Part shown: positions 11,372-21,968 of the stretch, piece after piece | How the letters are laid out: the number at the start of each line of letters is the position of its first letter | How positions within the stretch are numbered: position 1 is the stretch's first letter | From: Ahaetulla prasina | Lineage: Eukaryota; Chordata; Lepidosauria; Squamata; Colubridae | NCBI RefSeq assembly: GCF_028640845.1 | Contig: NC_080539.1 | Coordinates: forward strand, 197,944,698 to 198,008,697 | Reading direction: 5' to 3' | DNA length: 64,000 nt | Position numbers and translations under genes: made by a program | Notes under the pieces: model-generated | What the model was told of the DNA's origin: nothing | Database searches by the model: none | The model's input: only the letters and a program-made list of their open reading frames with translations

Positions 11372-12584
11372 CCTGTAGAATGTAACATTTTATTAATCAG
11401 ATATCCACAGGCAAAAGGCACATTGAATAAAATATTGCCATTTTGCTCAAGATCAAAAGGAGTGAAATTTATTTACTTGCATTTTCCAGATGTTTATTAT
11501 TTGTCAATTAACTTTAAAACCTGTATTTCCTGGGTTTCCTGGATCTTAGTCAAACACATTAATCATTCAATCATACTGTATCTCATTTTTTCAGTAATTT
11601 AACTGAAAGGTATTTCTCAGTTATTTTCTTAGATTTCTTTAATAAACCCTTTTTCTTCTTTTTGATGACAATTGCAGGCCAGTTTCAAGTTGTTGAAAAA
11701 GTAACCATGGAGATAGTACAAAATAGAAGAACGGTGGTTTTGATTTTTGGCAGCAGACAGATATCTAAATTATCTGAATTATCTAAAAAAAAAGAGAGAT
11801 ATTAGCTCATATTTCCGACCAGGGACAATTCTGAATCTATTTCAGACCCAAGGGAACAAATTTTTTTAAAAATTGGGGAAGCCTAGAAAAGCCTATTTGT
11901 TTCTGCTTTGTTATTAAAAAACAATTAAATAATTCAAATATTATTAAAAAATGTAACATGTATAAATGATGTTGTTTTCCAAGATGTTACATACAAGTGT
12001 AACCTTGAGATTTAGAATAAAAGATAATTCATGTAGAGTAAATATTTCAAACCACAAATGCTTCCACTATCACTTAAAAGGTACTGTATTGCACATAATT
12101 TTTGTCTTTTTCTTCTTAGCAAATTTAACAAATTTTATCTGAAAAAAAAATGATACAATAAGTACTGGGAAAAGATAGGAGATTGAGAAAATGATGGCCA
12201 AATTAGAATTTACATTCTATGAATAAGGTGGGATAATTCCAGAATACTAGTTTCATTCTGGGAGCATAATGTGTCTTGATATTTCACCCATTTCGGCAGT
12301 TCTAAATATAATTATACTATATAACCCTTGCTGAATTCAAGCTTGGATACAGTCCTCTAGATCTGTTGCATAACAATTCTCAGCAGCCCTCAGCTAACAT
12401 GGTCGATATGAAGGGATCCTTGAAGACACAATTCAACAATTTCTGGGGGACCTTATACAATCTTTGGGCCATCAGTTTTCAGCGACCTTAGGAGGGATAA
12501 ACACTTCATATTCTTCTCATTAAATAAGAATTCAAAATATATTTTGACTAGATTATATAGAGATCCTTATGACTTCATCTATAT
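11372..12584. other. Spacer between inverted-repeat arms, nothing recognised
   Basis: AT-rich, with short A and T runs. No coding frame of note and no repeat family that I can name. Confidence 0.55.
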
Positions 12585-12727
12585 CAGTGGTGGGTTGCTA
12601 CCAGTTTGCCCTGGGTCAGGCAAACCAGTAGCGGTGGCAGGAGGCTCCATCCACCCGCCCAGAAATCTCTGCGCATGCGTGTGCCCACAAGCGAATCAGT
12701 AGCAACATGATTTGAATTCCACTACTG
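12585..12727. mobile_element. hAT miniature element, 143 bp
   Basis: The ends are CAGTGGTGGGTT and AATTCCACTACTG. The flanks ATCTATAT and ATCTATAC match at 7 of 8 bases, a hAT-type target duplication. The core has GCTACCAGTTTGCCC and a CpG-bearing stretch. It resembles the 174-bp element at 21521-21694. Confidence 0.75.
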
Positions 12728-12796
12728 ATCTATACAATATTCTCAATATTTTTTTCTCTTTAAAAAGTTTCCCTTATCTCATAGATTGAAATGGAG

Positions 12797-13144
12797 AAGA
12801 ACCTGGTGCCAATCTGTGCTAATGTGCCATCATCTAATCTCCCAATGCTTGTGGGGAAAGCCAGGTCTTTAAAGCGTTACAGAAGGCTTAAAGGATAGAA
12901 CTTTAGGGATGAGGTGTTCCATAGGGCAGGGACTGTACAGGTTGTACAGAGTTATATGCATCTTTTCTGACCCTGCTTTCTCATTTTTTTGTTCAAGAGC
13001 CATCACTTGAGAAAGCACATTCAGTGGCTTTACATGGCAACCTATAACTATGGCTGCAGCTTTTGGAAAAAACCAGCCAGATGAAAAACTAGGCTGTTAT
13101 GATAATGACCACTGCTTTCAATAGAAATCTCTATATGGAAGAAT
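12797..13144 (-). repeat. Inverted repeat, right arm (348 bp)
   Basis: Reverse-complement partner of 10893-11226. Shared stretches include, on this arm, CCTGCTTTCTCATTTTTTTG and AGAAAGCACATTCAGTGGCT, each of which has its complement in the left arm. Confidence 0.85.
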
Positions 13145-13350
13145 ATCTTGGCTCCTGGTGCTTGTCTGCTGTACTTCCTCTTGTCTTCACCCATATCTTT
13201 GAATATTAGTGGCTTTACTAAAGTTTTCAATAGCAGATATAAGGCAAAATCCATTGTGCAAAATGTACATAGCAATGGATCTACAGATTTCTTTGTATGT
13301 TGTCCTCCCCACCCCCCAAAAAATAATCCAGAGCAATATGGGGCTGGGGG

Positions 13351-13400
13351 CATTAGGTTGTTCATTGTAAAACAACATTAGGTTGTTCATTGTAAAACAA
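13351..13400. repeat. 25-bp direct tandem duplication at a LINE 5' junction
   Basis: Two exact copies (13351-13375 and 13376-13400) of a unit starting CATTAGGTTG and ending GTAAAACAA. It directly precedes the truncated 5' end of the CR1 LINE, so it may have formed during that insertion. Confidence 0.85.
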
Positions 13401-13463
13401 CCTAATATAAATTATTTAAAAGAAATAGACCAAATAAAAGAGGAGGTGGAATTGCACTATATT

Positions 13464-15284
13464 GCAGGTTTGAAAGGAAACTACAGCCACCTATCTCCAC
13501 AACCCCCATCTCAGACACACCAACAACAGCCAAGCCTCCTACAACTGACCCCATTTCATTGGGTTCACAACCCCTAGTGATCACAGAAAAGGAAGTGCAG
13601 GACCTATTTCACAGACAAAAGCCAGGAAAAGCTCCAGGCCCAGACAATATAACTCCTTCTTGCTTAAAAGTCTGTGCTGACCAATTGGCCCCCATCTTCA
13701 CCCATATTTTCAATAAATCACTAGAGATGTGTTATGTTCCTTCTTGCTTCAAACGCTCTACCATCATCCCAGTGCCGAAGAAGCCCACCATCAAGGAACT
13801 GAATGACTACAGACCAGTTGCTTTAACATCTGTAGTCATGAAAACCTTTGAAAGGCTAGTGCTTTCCTACCTGAAAACCATCACGGATCCGCTGTTAGAC
13901 CCCTTGCAATTTGCATACCGAGCAAATAGATCAACAGATGATGCTGTTAATATGGCTCTGCACTACATCCTACAACATCTTGAGTCTCCAAAGACCTATG
14001 CAAGGGTCCTTTTTGTAGACTTTAGTTCAGCATTCAATACCATCATTCCAGACATTCTCCTAACTAAGCTAAACCAGCTACAGGCTTGTAAGTGGATCAC
14101 AAGCTTCCTAACAAACAGGAAGCAGCAGGTGAAGCTAAGCAAGATCACATCAAATACCTGTACAATTAGCACAGGGGCCCCCCAAGGCTGTGTGCTCTCC
14201 CCACTTCTCTTCTCTCTGTATACCAATGACTGCATCTCCAATGATCCATCAGTTAAGCTACTGAAGTTCGCAGATGACACAACAGTGATTGGTCTCATTC
14301 AAGACAATGACGAATCCGCATATAGACGAGAGGTCAAACGACTAGCCTTGTGGTGCAACCAAAACAATCTGGAACTGAACACACTCAAAACCGTAGAAAT
14401 GGTGGTAGACTTTAGGAAAAACCCTTCCATACTTCCACCTCTCACAATACTTGACAACACAGTATCAACAGTAGAAACCTTCAAATTTCTGGGTTCTATC
14501 ATATCGCAAGATCTCAAATGGACAGCTAACATCAAAAACATCATTAAAAAGGACAACAAAGAATGTTCTTTCTGCGCCAACTCAGTAAGCTCAAACTGCC
14601 CAAGGAGCTGCTGATCCAATTCTACAGAGGAATTATTGAGTCTGTCATTTGCACCTCTATAACTGTCTGGTTCGGTTCTGCAACCCAACAAGAAAAACAC
14701 AGACTTCAGAGGATAATTAGAACTGCAGAAAAAATAATTGCTACCAACCTGCCTTCCATTGAGGACCTGTATACTGCACGAATCAAGAAGAGGGCCGTGA
14801 AAATATTTGCAGATCCCTCGCATCCTGGACATAAACTGTTTCAACTCCTACCCTCAAAACGATGCTATAGAGCACTGCACACCAGAACAACTAGACACAA
14901 GAACAGTTTTTCCCCGAAGGCCATCACTCTGCTAAACAAATAATTCCCTCAACACTGTCAGACTATTTACTGAATCTGCACTACTATTAATCGTTTCATA
15001 GTTCCCATCACCAATCTCTTTCCACTTATGACTGTATGACTATAACTTGTTGCTGGCAATCCTTATGATTTATATTGATATATTGATCATCAATTGTGTT
15101 GTAAATGTTGTACCTTGATGAACGATCTTTCTTTTATGTACACTGAGAGCATATGCATCAAGACAAATTCCTTGTGTGTCCAATCACACTTGGCCAATAA
15201 AAAATTCTATTCTATTCTATTCTATTCTATTCTATTCTATTCTAAAAAAATTCTATTCTATTCTATTCTATTCTATAAGAAATA
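13464..15284 (+). pseudogene. L3/CR1-like LINE (snake Snake1 type) inserted in the CR1
   Basis: The reverse transcriptase frame 13559-14614 includes KPGKAPGPDNITPSCLKVCA, NDYRPVALTSVVMKTFERLV, VDFSSAFNTIIPD, QGCVLSPLLFSLYTNDC and FADDTT. A frameshift near 14580 moves the C-terminal part into the frame 14563-14943, which has RLQRIIRTAEKIIATNLPSI and DPSHPGHKLF. The 5' end is truncated and the endonuclease is missing. The 3' end reads CACTTGGCCAATAAAAAATT and then (ATTCT)n. The copy is dead. The combination of this reverse transcriptase type with an AATAG-phase microsatellite tail fits the LINE group known to seed such tracts in colubroid snakes. Confidence 0.9.
15205..15284 (+). repeat. (ATTCT)n microsatellite at the LINE 3' tail
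   Basis: About eight ATTCT units, an A run, then five more units. The reverse complement is the AATAG repeat. It begins directly at the 3' end of the L3-like LINE and ends where the host CR1 resumes, so it came with the insertion. Confidence 0.95.
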
Positions 15285-15953
15285 ACTACATCTCTATAGA
15301 AATAGAGCACAACAATGATGAAAATTATCTTGAATGCATTTGGGTCAATATTAAAGCGGGGGAGGGGGGAATGATATTGCCATAGATCTATACTATAGGC
15401 CATCCAACCAAACAGAGGAAGTAGATGAACTTTTTGCTAGTCAGCTAACTAAGGTATATAGGAAGCACATCACAGTAGTAATGGGGGATTTTAAGTACCT
15501 TGACATCAACTGGGAGAGAAACTCTGCACCAAGTGGAAGATCCAACAGGTTTCTAACAAACCTAGCAGACAACTTCATTTCCCAAAAAGTAGAGAAGGAA
15601 ACAAGGGGATCAGCCATATTGGACTTAATTCTCACTAACAGAGATGAAATGATAGATGGTGTTGAAGCTACAGGAACCTTGGGGGCAAGTGATCATGCAA
15701 TACTGGAATTCAACATTATGCAAACATTATGCCAAGTAGTAGAACAAAGTCAAACTAGAGTCTTGGACTTTAAGAGAGCTAATTTAAATAAACTTAGAGA
15801 GAGCTTGAGAAGGATTCCATGGATGAGAATCTTCAAGGGGAAAACAACTCAAGAAGCTTGGGAAATTTTGAAAAGTGAGATTATAAAAGCCCAGTCTAGA
15901 ACAATACCAATGAAGAAGAAAAATAATAAATCTCAAAAGAAACCAGCATGGAT

Positions 15954-17610
15954 GCATAAAGAATTATCTGACAAATTGAAAGACAAAAAGGACAAGTATA
16001 AAAAGTGGAAAGAGGGGCAAATAACTAAAGCAGAATATCAGCAAATAGCCCGAGCCTATAAAGATGAAGTGAGGAAAGCTAAGGCTCACAACGAACAAAG
16101 GCTAGCAACAAAAGTAAAAAATAACAAAAGAAGCTTCTTCCAACATGTTAAAACAAGAAAAAAGTCAAGGAAACAATTGGCCCATTGCTGGGAGAAAGTG
16201 GCAAGAAGGTGACAAGCAACAGGGAGAAAGCAGATCTACTTAACTCATTTTTTGCATCTGTCTTTACACAAAAGGAAAAACCATCCAACCTATCAAAAAC
16301 AGCACCACAAAAAACAGATTAGGAACACAAGTTAAAATAGGGGAAAAAATGGTAAGTGAACACCTATCTACCCTAGACGAGTTCAAATCATCAGGACCAG
16401 ATGGATTACACCCCAAGGTTCTGAAGGAACTGGCAGACAAGATCTCAGAACCACTGAACTATATCTTTCAAAGATCCTGGAGCACAGGGGAACTGCCAGA
16501 GGACTGGAAAAGAGCTGATGTAGTTCCCATCTTCAAAAAAGGAATAAAAAAAAACAGATCCAGGAAACTACAGACCTATCAGCCTGACCTCAATACCAGG
16601 GAAGATTCTGGAAAAGATAATCAAGCAACGAATCATTGAACACCTAGAAGCAAACAAAGTAATAACCAAAAGCCAACATGGGTTTGTCAAAAACAGATCA
16701 TGCCAGACTAATCTCATTGCATTCTTTGACAAAATGACAAAATTAGTGGACCAGAGGAATGCTGTTGATATAATTTACTTGGACTTCAGTAAAGCATTTG
16801 ATAAAGTAGACCATAACCTACTACTAGATAAAGTAGAAAAATGTGGGTTAGACAGCACCCCCGCCAGATGGATTCGTAACTGGCTGACCAACCGCACTCA
16901 ATGTGTTGTCCTCAATGGAACTACATCCACATGGAGGGAAGTATGCAGTGGAGTACTCCAAGGCTCTGTTTTAGGCCCAGTACTCTTCAACATCTTCATC
17001 AATGACTTGGACAAGGGGATAGATGGGGAACTCATCAAATTTGCAGATGACACCAAGCTGGCAGGAATAGCCAACACTCCAGAAGATAGGCTCAAGATAC
17101 AGAAGGATCTTGACAGACTTGAACATTGGGCGGTAACTAACAAAATGAAATTCAACAGTGAAAAAAGTAAGGCGTTTTTTTATTTATTTATTTACATTTA
17201 TATCCCGCCCTTCTCCGAAGACTCAGGGCGGCTTACAGTGTGTAAGGCAATAGTCTCATTCTATTTGTATATTTACAAAGTCAACTTATTGCCTCCCCAA
17301 CAATCTGGGTCCTCATTTTACCTACCTTATAAAGGATGGAAGGCTGAGTCAACCTTGGGCCTGGTGGGATTCGAGCCTGCAGTAATTGCAGGCTGCTGTG
17401 TTTTAATAACAGGCTATCTTACAGCCTGAGCCACCACGGCCCTACATTTCTACATTTAGGCAAAAAAAAAAATGCACAGGTACCGTATATGTGGTACCTT
17501 GCTCAATAGTAGTAACTATGAGAGGGATCTTTGAGTCCTAGTGGACAACCATTTAGATATGAGCCAGCAGTGTGCAGCAACTGCCAAAAAAGCCAACACA
17601 GTTCTGGGCT
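15954..17610 (+). repeat. 1657-bp tandem duplication, first copy
   Basis: The unit runs from GCATAAAGAATTATCTGAC in the CR1 linker to the CTGGGCT before GCATAAA in the CR1 C-terminal part. It repeats head to tail at 17611-19267 with a constant offset of 1657 bases. It includes the reverse transcriptase region and a SINE insertion. Confidence 0.95.
17174..17444 (-). mobile_element. tRNA-derived SINE inserted in CR1, first copy
   Basis: Reverse orientation of the 4881-5151 family: a TTTATTTATTTACATTTATA tail at the left, GACTCAGGGCGGCTTACAGT, GAAGGCTGAGTCAACCTTGG, and a tRNA-like head at the right ending CCTGAGCCACCACGGC. It splits the CR1 reverse transcriptase after KMKFNSEKSKA. A possible short target repeat CTACATTT occurs twice at its right edge. 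Confidence 0.9.
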
Positions 17611-19267
17611 GCATAAAGAACTATCTGACAAATTGAAAGACAAAAGGACAAGTATAAAAAGTGGAAAGAGGGGCAAATAACTAAAGCAGAATATCAGCAA
17701 ATAGCCCGAGCCTATAAAGATGAAGTGAGGAAAGCTAAGGCTCACAACGAACAAAGGCTAGCAACAAAAGTAAAAAATAACAAAAGAAGCTTCTTCCAAC
17801 ATGTTAAAACAAGAAAAAAGTCAAGGAAACAATTGGCCCATTGCTGGGAGAAAGTGGCAAGAAGGTGACAAGCAACAGGGAGAAAGCAGATCTACTTAAC
17901 TCACTTTTTTGCATCTGTCTTTACACAAAAAGAAAAACCATCCAACCTATCAAAAACAGCACCACAAAGAACAGATTAGGAACACAAGTTAAAATAGGGG
18001 AAAAAATGGTAAGTGAACACCTATCTACCCTAGACGAGTTCAAATCATCAGGACCAGATGGATTACACCCCAAGGTTCTGAAGGAACTGGCAGACAAGAT
18101 CTCAGAACCACTGAACTATATCTTTCAAAGATCCTGGAGCACAGGGGAACTGCCAGAGGACTGGAAAAGAGCTGATGTAGTTCCCATCTTCAAAAAAGGA
18201 ATAAAAAAAAACAGATCCAGGAAACTACAGACCTATCAGCCTGACCTCAATACCAGGGAAGATTCTGGAAAAGATAATCAAGCAACGAATCATTGAACAC
18301 CTAGAAGCAAACAAAGTAATAACCAAAAGCCAACATGGGTTCGTCAAAAACAGAACATGCCAGACTAATCTCTTTGCATTCTTTGACAAAATGACAAAAT
18401 TAGTGGACCAGAGGAATGCTGTTGATATAATTTACTTGGACTTCAGTAAAGCATTTGATAAAGTAGACCGTAACCTACTACTAGATAAAGTAGAAAAATG
18501 TGGGTTAGACAGCACCACCACCAGATGGATTCGTAACTGGCTAACCAACCGCACTCAATGTGTAGTCCTCAATGGAACTATATCCACATAGAGGGAAATA
18601 TGCAGTGGAGTACCCCAAGGCTCTGTTTTAGGCCCAGTACTCTTCAACATCTTCGTCAATGACTTGGACGAGGGGATAGATGGGGAACTCATCAATTTTG
18701 CAGATGACACCAAGCTGGCAGGAATAACCAACACTCCAGAAGATAGGCTCAAGATACAGAAGGATCTTGACAGACTTGAACATTGGGCGGTAACTAACAA
18801 AATGAAATTCAACAGTGAAAAAAGTAAGGCGTTTTTTTATTTATTTATTTACATTTATATCCCGCCTTTCTCCGAAGACTCAGGGCGGCTTACAGTGTGT
18901 AAGGCAATAGTCTCATTCTATTTGTATATTTACAAAGTCAACTTATTGCCTCCCCAACAATCTGGGTCCTCATTTTACCTACCTTATAAAGGATGGAAGG
19001 CTGAGTCAACCTTGGGCCTGGTGGGATTCGAGCCTGCAGTAATTGCAGGCTGCTGTGTTTTAATAACAGGCTATCTTACAGCCTGAGCCACCACGGCCCT
19101 ACATTTCTACATTTAGGCAAAAAAAAAAATGCACAGGTACCGTATATGTGGTACCTTGCTCAATAGTAGTAACTATGAGAGGGATCTTTGAGTCCTAGTG
19201 GACAACCATTTAGATATGAGCCAGCAGTGTGCAGCAACTGCCAAAAAAGCCAACACAGTTCTGGGCT
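17611..19267 (+). repeat. 1657-bp tandem duplication, second copy
   Basis: Direct copy of 15954-17610, including the SINE at the same internal site. By eye only scattered single-base changes and two compensating 1-base indels separate the copies. One change makes a TAG at 18589-18591. The frameshift after KKGIKK is present in both copies, so the CR1 was already dead when it was duplicated. Confidence 0.95.
18831..19101 (-). mobile_element. tRNA-derived SINE, duplicated copy
   Basis: The same SINE as at 17174-17444, carried along by the tandem duplication rather than by a second insertion. It keeps the same insertion point in the CR1 and nearly the same sequence. Confidence 0.9.
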
Positions 19268-19847
19268 GCATAAACAGAGGGATAGAATCAAGATCACGTG
19301 AAGTGTTAATACCACTTTATAATGTCTTGGTAAGGCCACACTTGGAATATTGCATTCAGTTTTGGTCGCCACGATGTAAAAAAGATGTTGAGACTCTAGA
19401 AAAAGTGCAGAGAAGAGCAACAAAGATGATTAGGGGACTGGAGGCTAAAACATATGAAGAACGGTTGCAGGAACTCGATATGTCTAGTTTAATGAAAAGG
19501 ACTAGGGGAGACATGATAGCAGTGTTCCAATATCTCAGGGGTTGCCACAAAGAAGAGGGAGTCAAATTATTCTCCAAAGCACCTGAGGGTAGAACAAGAA
19601 GCAATGGACTAATCAAGGAGAGAAGCAACTTAGAACTAAGGAGAAATTTCCTGACAGTTAGAACAATCAATAAGTGGAACAACTTGCCTGCAGAAGTTGT
19701 GAATGCACCAACACTGGAAATTTTTAAGAAAATGTTGGAGAGACATTTGTCTGAAATGGTGTAGGGTTTCCTGCCTGGGCAGGGGGTTGGACTAGAAGAC
19801 CTCCAAGGTTCCTTCCAACTCTGTTATTATGTTATGTTATGATATGT

Positions 19848-20577
19848 AACACCCAATGTGAACTTATTGGGATAACAGAAAAGAGGGGGGGAACTCATAC
19901 AGTTTTCCAAAAACCAAGATCATTCTTGGATGGATTATATGTGGATTCTTTGAATTTTTTTCTACTACTGGAATCATTAGAATTCAATTTGGGGAAGAAA
20001 GATATTTCCAAAAGCTCATTTCAGAATTTGTGTTGATCTTGTTTCAGATATATGAAATTTAATATTGTAAAACTACTACACAAGGTCTTCCTTTATCTTT
20101 GTAGAGATGAAAATCAATTCCAAGGTACCAATGTGCTTCAAATTTCTCCCTTGGCATTGTCCAGGCTCCTTCATTCCCTCCAAAATGTATACATTTAAGA
20201 AATTAATTTTCATTTTGCATCTGAAAAGTTAGTATTTTAAATTTCCAGCTGCCAACCTTCAGCTCCACTTTTACTTCCAAGAATGCACTTGAGCCCCAAA
20301 GGTGCTTCGTCAGTTTTTGTGGAAAGTAAAAAAGAAAGCATGGTTAACTGAAGTACAGAACATAGTTTGCAAATGTATCCAGCTGCTCAGAAAAAAAGAC
20401 AAAGTGAGAATCCCTGGGTGAAGAGATTAAAATTTAGATCTCCATGGCAGCCATTTTGCAAAGGGCAAGCTCTCCCAAGGAAGTTTTTTTTTCCCACCAT
20501 ACTGATACATTTGCAAATTTCAAGAAAAGACCACCAGTCTGAAAGATTCTGCAGTTATATATAATCATTCTCTGACC
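19848..20577. other. Intergenic, nothing recognised
   Basis: Sequence between the CR1 tail and the next hAT element. No gene or repeat family recognised. Confidence 0.55.
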
Positions 20578-20585
20578 ACATACAG

Positions 20586-20732
20586 CAGGGGTGCCCAAAC
20601 TTGGCCCCTTGAAGAGCGGTGGACTTCAACTCCCAGAATTCCCCAACCAGCATGAGCTATAAATATGAGCAAGTTGCTGGCTGGGGAATTCTGGGAGGTG
20701 AAGTCCACCGCTCTTCAAGGGGCCAAATGCTG
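20586..20732. mobile_element. hAT miniature palindromic element, 147 bp
   Basis: The left end is CAGGGGTGCCCAAACTTGGC. The body is a palindrome built on GAGCGGTGGACTTCAACTCC and its complement, around a short loop. The right end has lost part of the terminal repeat. The flanks are identical, ACATACAG on both sides (20578-20585 and 20733-20740), a perfect 8-bp target duplication. Confidence 0.9.
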
Positions 20733-20740
20733 ACATACAG

Positions 20741-21512
20741 CATTTGCAAAATTTGAATAAAATGGCTATTGCTTAACAAGGTAATTAAAACATACACAGG
20801 AAAAGATTTCTATATACTTCCTTCCCTCAAACACATAGGAAAGATTGTGCTGACAGGAAGGAAGGATTTTCCTGCATCCAGTAATGTGCTGAATACAGTT
20901 TCTGCACTGCAGAGCTACCAATAAAGCAAGTCTGAAAGGGAAGGAGGAAACAGATAAATCTCTTGTCAGTTTTATTTTAAGCTTCACTGCTAGAATTGTT
21001 TTATTGGTGGCAGGAATGAGCAGAACATTTGTGATGCTTTTCATCCTCTCTTGTGAACTGAGGCAATTATTTGTAAGCCTCTAACAAAAGACTACAACGT
21101 ATTTCATTTAAATATGAAAAATTCTACTTGTCATTGTCAGTGGTTTCTCATAACCAACTTCCGTGACTATGCATTAGGGTGATGATGATGATGAAGTACA
21201 GTGTTCAAATTCAGAAGGCTGTAATTGAATCCCATTTAATTTCACTATTTCCATTAAATTAGTTTCCATATGTAAAATTAGATGCTGTGCTAAAGTGGAT
21301 AAAATTTTACTCTGACAGTCTTTAAAATCATAATAAACATTTTTGAAGAACCTCTAATATTAAAATGGTTTTTGCATAACAGAGGTACATGTTCAGGAAA
21401 ATAAGCACGTCATCTAAAAATAATCTTAGAAAGACTAATCTAAGATATGTATATACAAGCAGCCAATGAGGGTATTAGTCATGTGGGTGAGTGCGCATGT
21501 AAGCATGGGCCT
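20741..21512. other. Intergenic, nothing recognised
   Basis: AT-rich sequence with a short GATGAT repeat near 21180. No gene or repeat family recognised. Confidence 0.55.
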
Positions 21513-21520
21513 GTGCACAT

Positions 21521-21694
21521 CAGTAGTGGGTTACAAAACCCATCGGTACTGGTTTGCTCGTGCACTCGTGTGCGCGCACTCACACACAATGTTCCTGCGC
21601 ATGTGCAGAAGCATCCAGGGTGATGGGCGGAGCCTCCCACTGCTGCCGCTACCGGTTCGCCGATCCGGGTAGAATCGGTAGCAACCCACCATTG
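21521..21694. mobile_element. hAT miniature element, 174 bp, CpG-rich
   Basis: The ends are CAGTAGTGGGTT and AACCCACCATTG. The flanks GTGCACAT and GTCCACAT match at 7 of 8 bases. The core has alternating GTGCGCGCACTCACACAC and CTACCGGTTCG. Confidence 0.8.
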
Positions 21695-21802
21695 GTCCAC
21701 ATGCAGATGTTTTCTGTTTTCTGTTTTTTCTTTATTATATGATATTGGCTCAATTTTTAATTTTGGCAGAGTTTGCAAGCTGAATGGATTCTAATTTCAA
21801 TT

Positions 21803-21968
21803 AACCAGTGGAACAACTTGCCTCCAGAAGTTGTGAATTTTCCAACACTGGAAGTTTTTAAGAAGAAGATTGGACAATCATTTGTCTGAAATGGTTTAGG
21901 GTTTTCCTGCCTGAGCAGGGGGTTGGACTAGAAGACCCCCCAAGGTCCCAGCTCTGTTATTCAGTTGT
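21803..21968 (+). mobile_element. CR1 LINE 3' fragment
   Basis: AACCAGTGGAACAACTTGCC through GGGTTGGACTAGAAGACCC and CTCTGTTATTCAGTTG, matching the end of the CR1 at 19660-19830. Only the last few codons and the 3' tail remain. Confidence 0.9.

Larger units (their letters stand above)
13401..19847 (+). pseudogene. CR1 LINE, 5'-truncated, interrupted and internally duplicated
   Basis: CR1 endonuclease sequence begins about 13401 with LFKRNRPNKRGGGIALY, is interrupted at 13464-15284 by another LINE, and resumes with NNYISIEIEHNND. A long endonuclease-to-linker frame (15481-16212) has the GDFKYLDINW and ILDLILTNRDE motifs. The reverse transcriptase includes IIYLDFSKAFDKVDHNLLLD, GSVLGPVLFNIFINDL and FADDTK (about 17040). 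The C-terminal part (19198-19764) has [20 protein letters not shown]. The 3' end is the classic CR1 tail GGGTTGGACTAGAAGACCTC followed by TTATG repeats. Frameshifts near 16545 and 18203, a stop at 18589-18591 and the inserts make it dead. It normally encodes the endonuclease and reverse transcriptase for target-primed insertion. Confidence 0.95.

Noticed and set aside
13996..14844. Long minus-strand frames inside the L3-like LINE
   Set aside because: They are antisense shadows of the reverse transcriptase coding strand.
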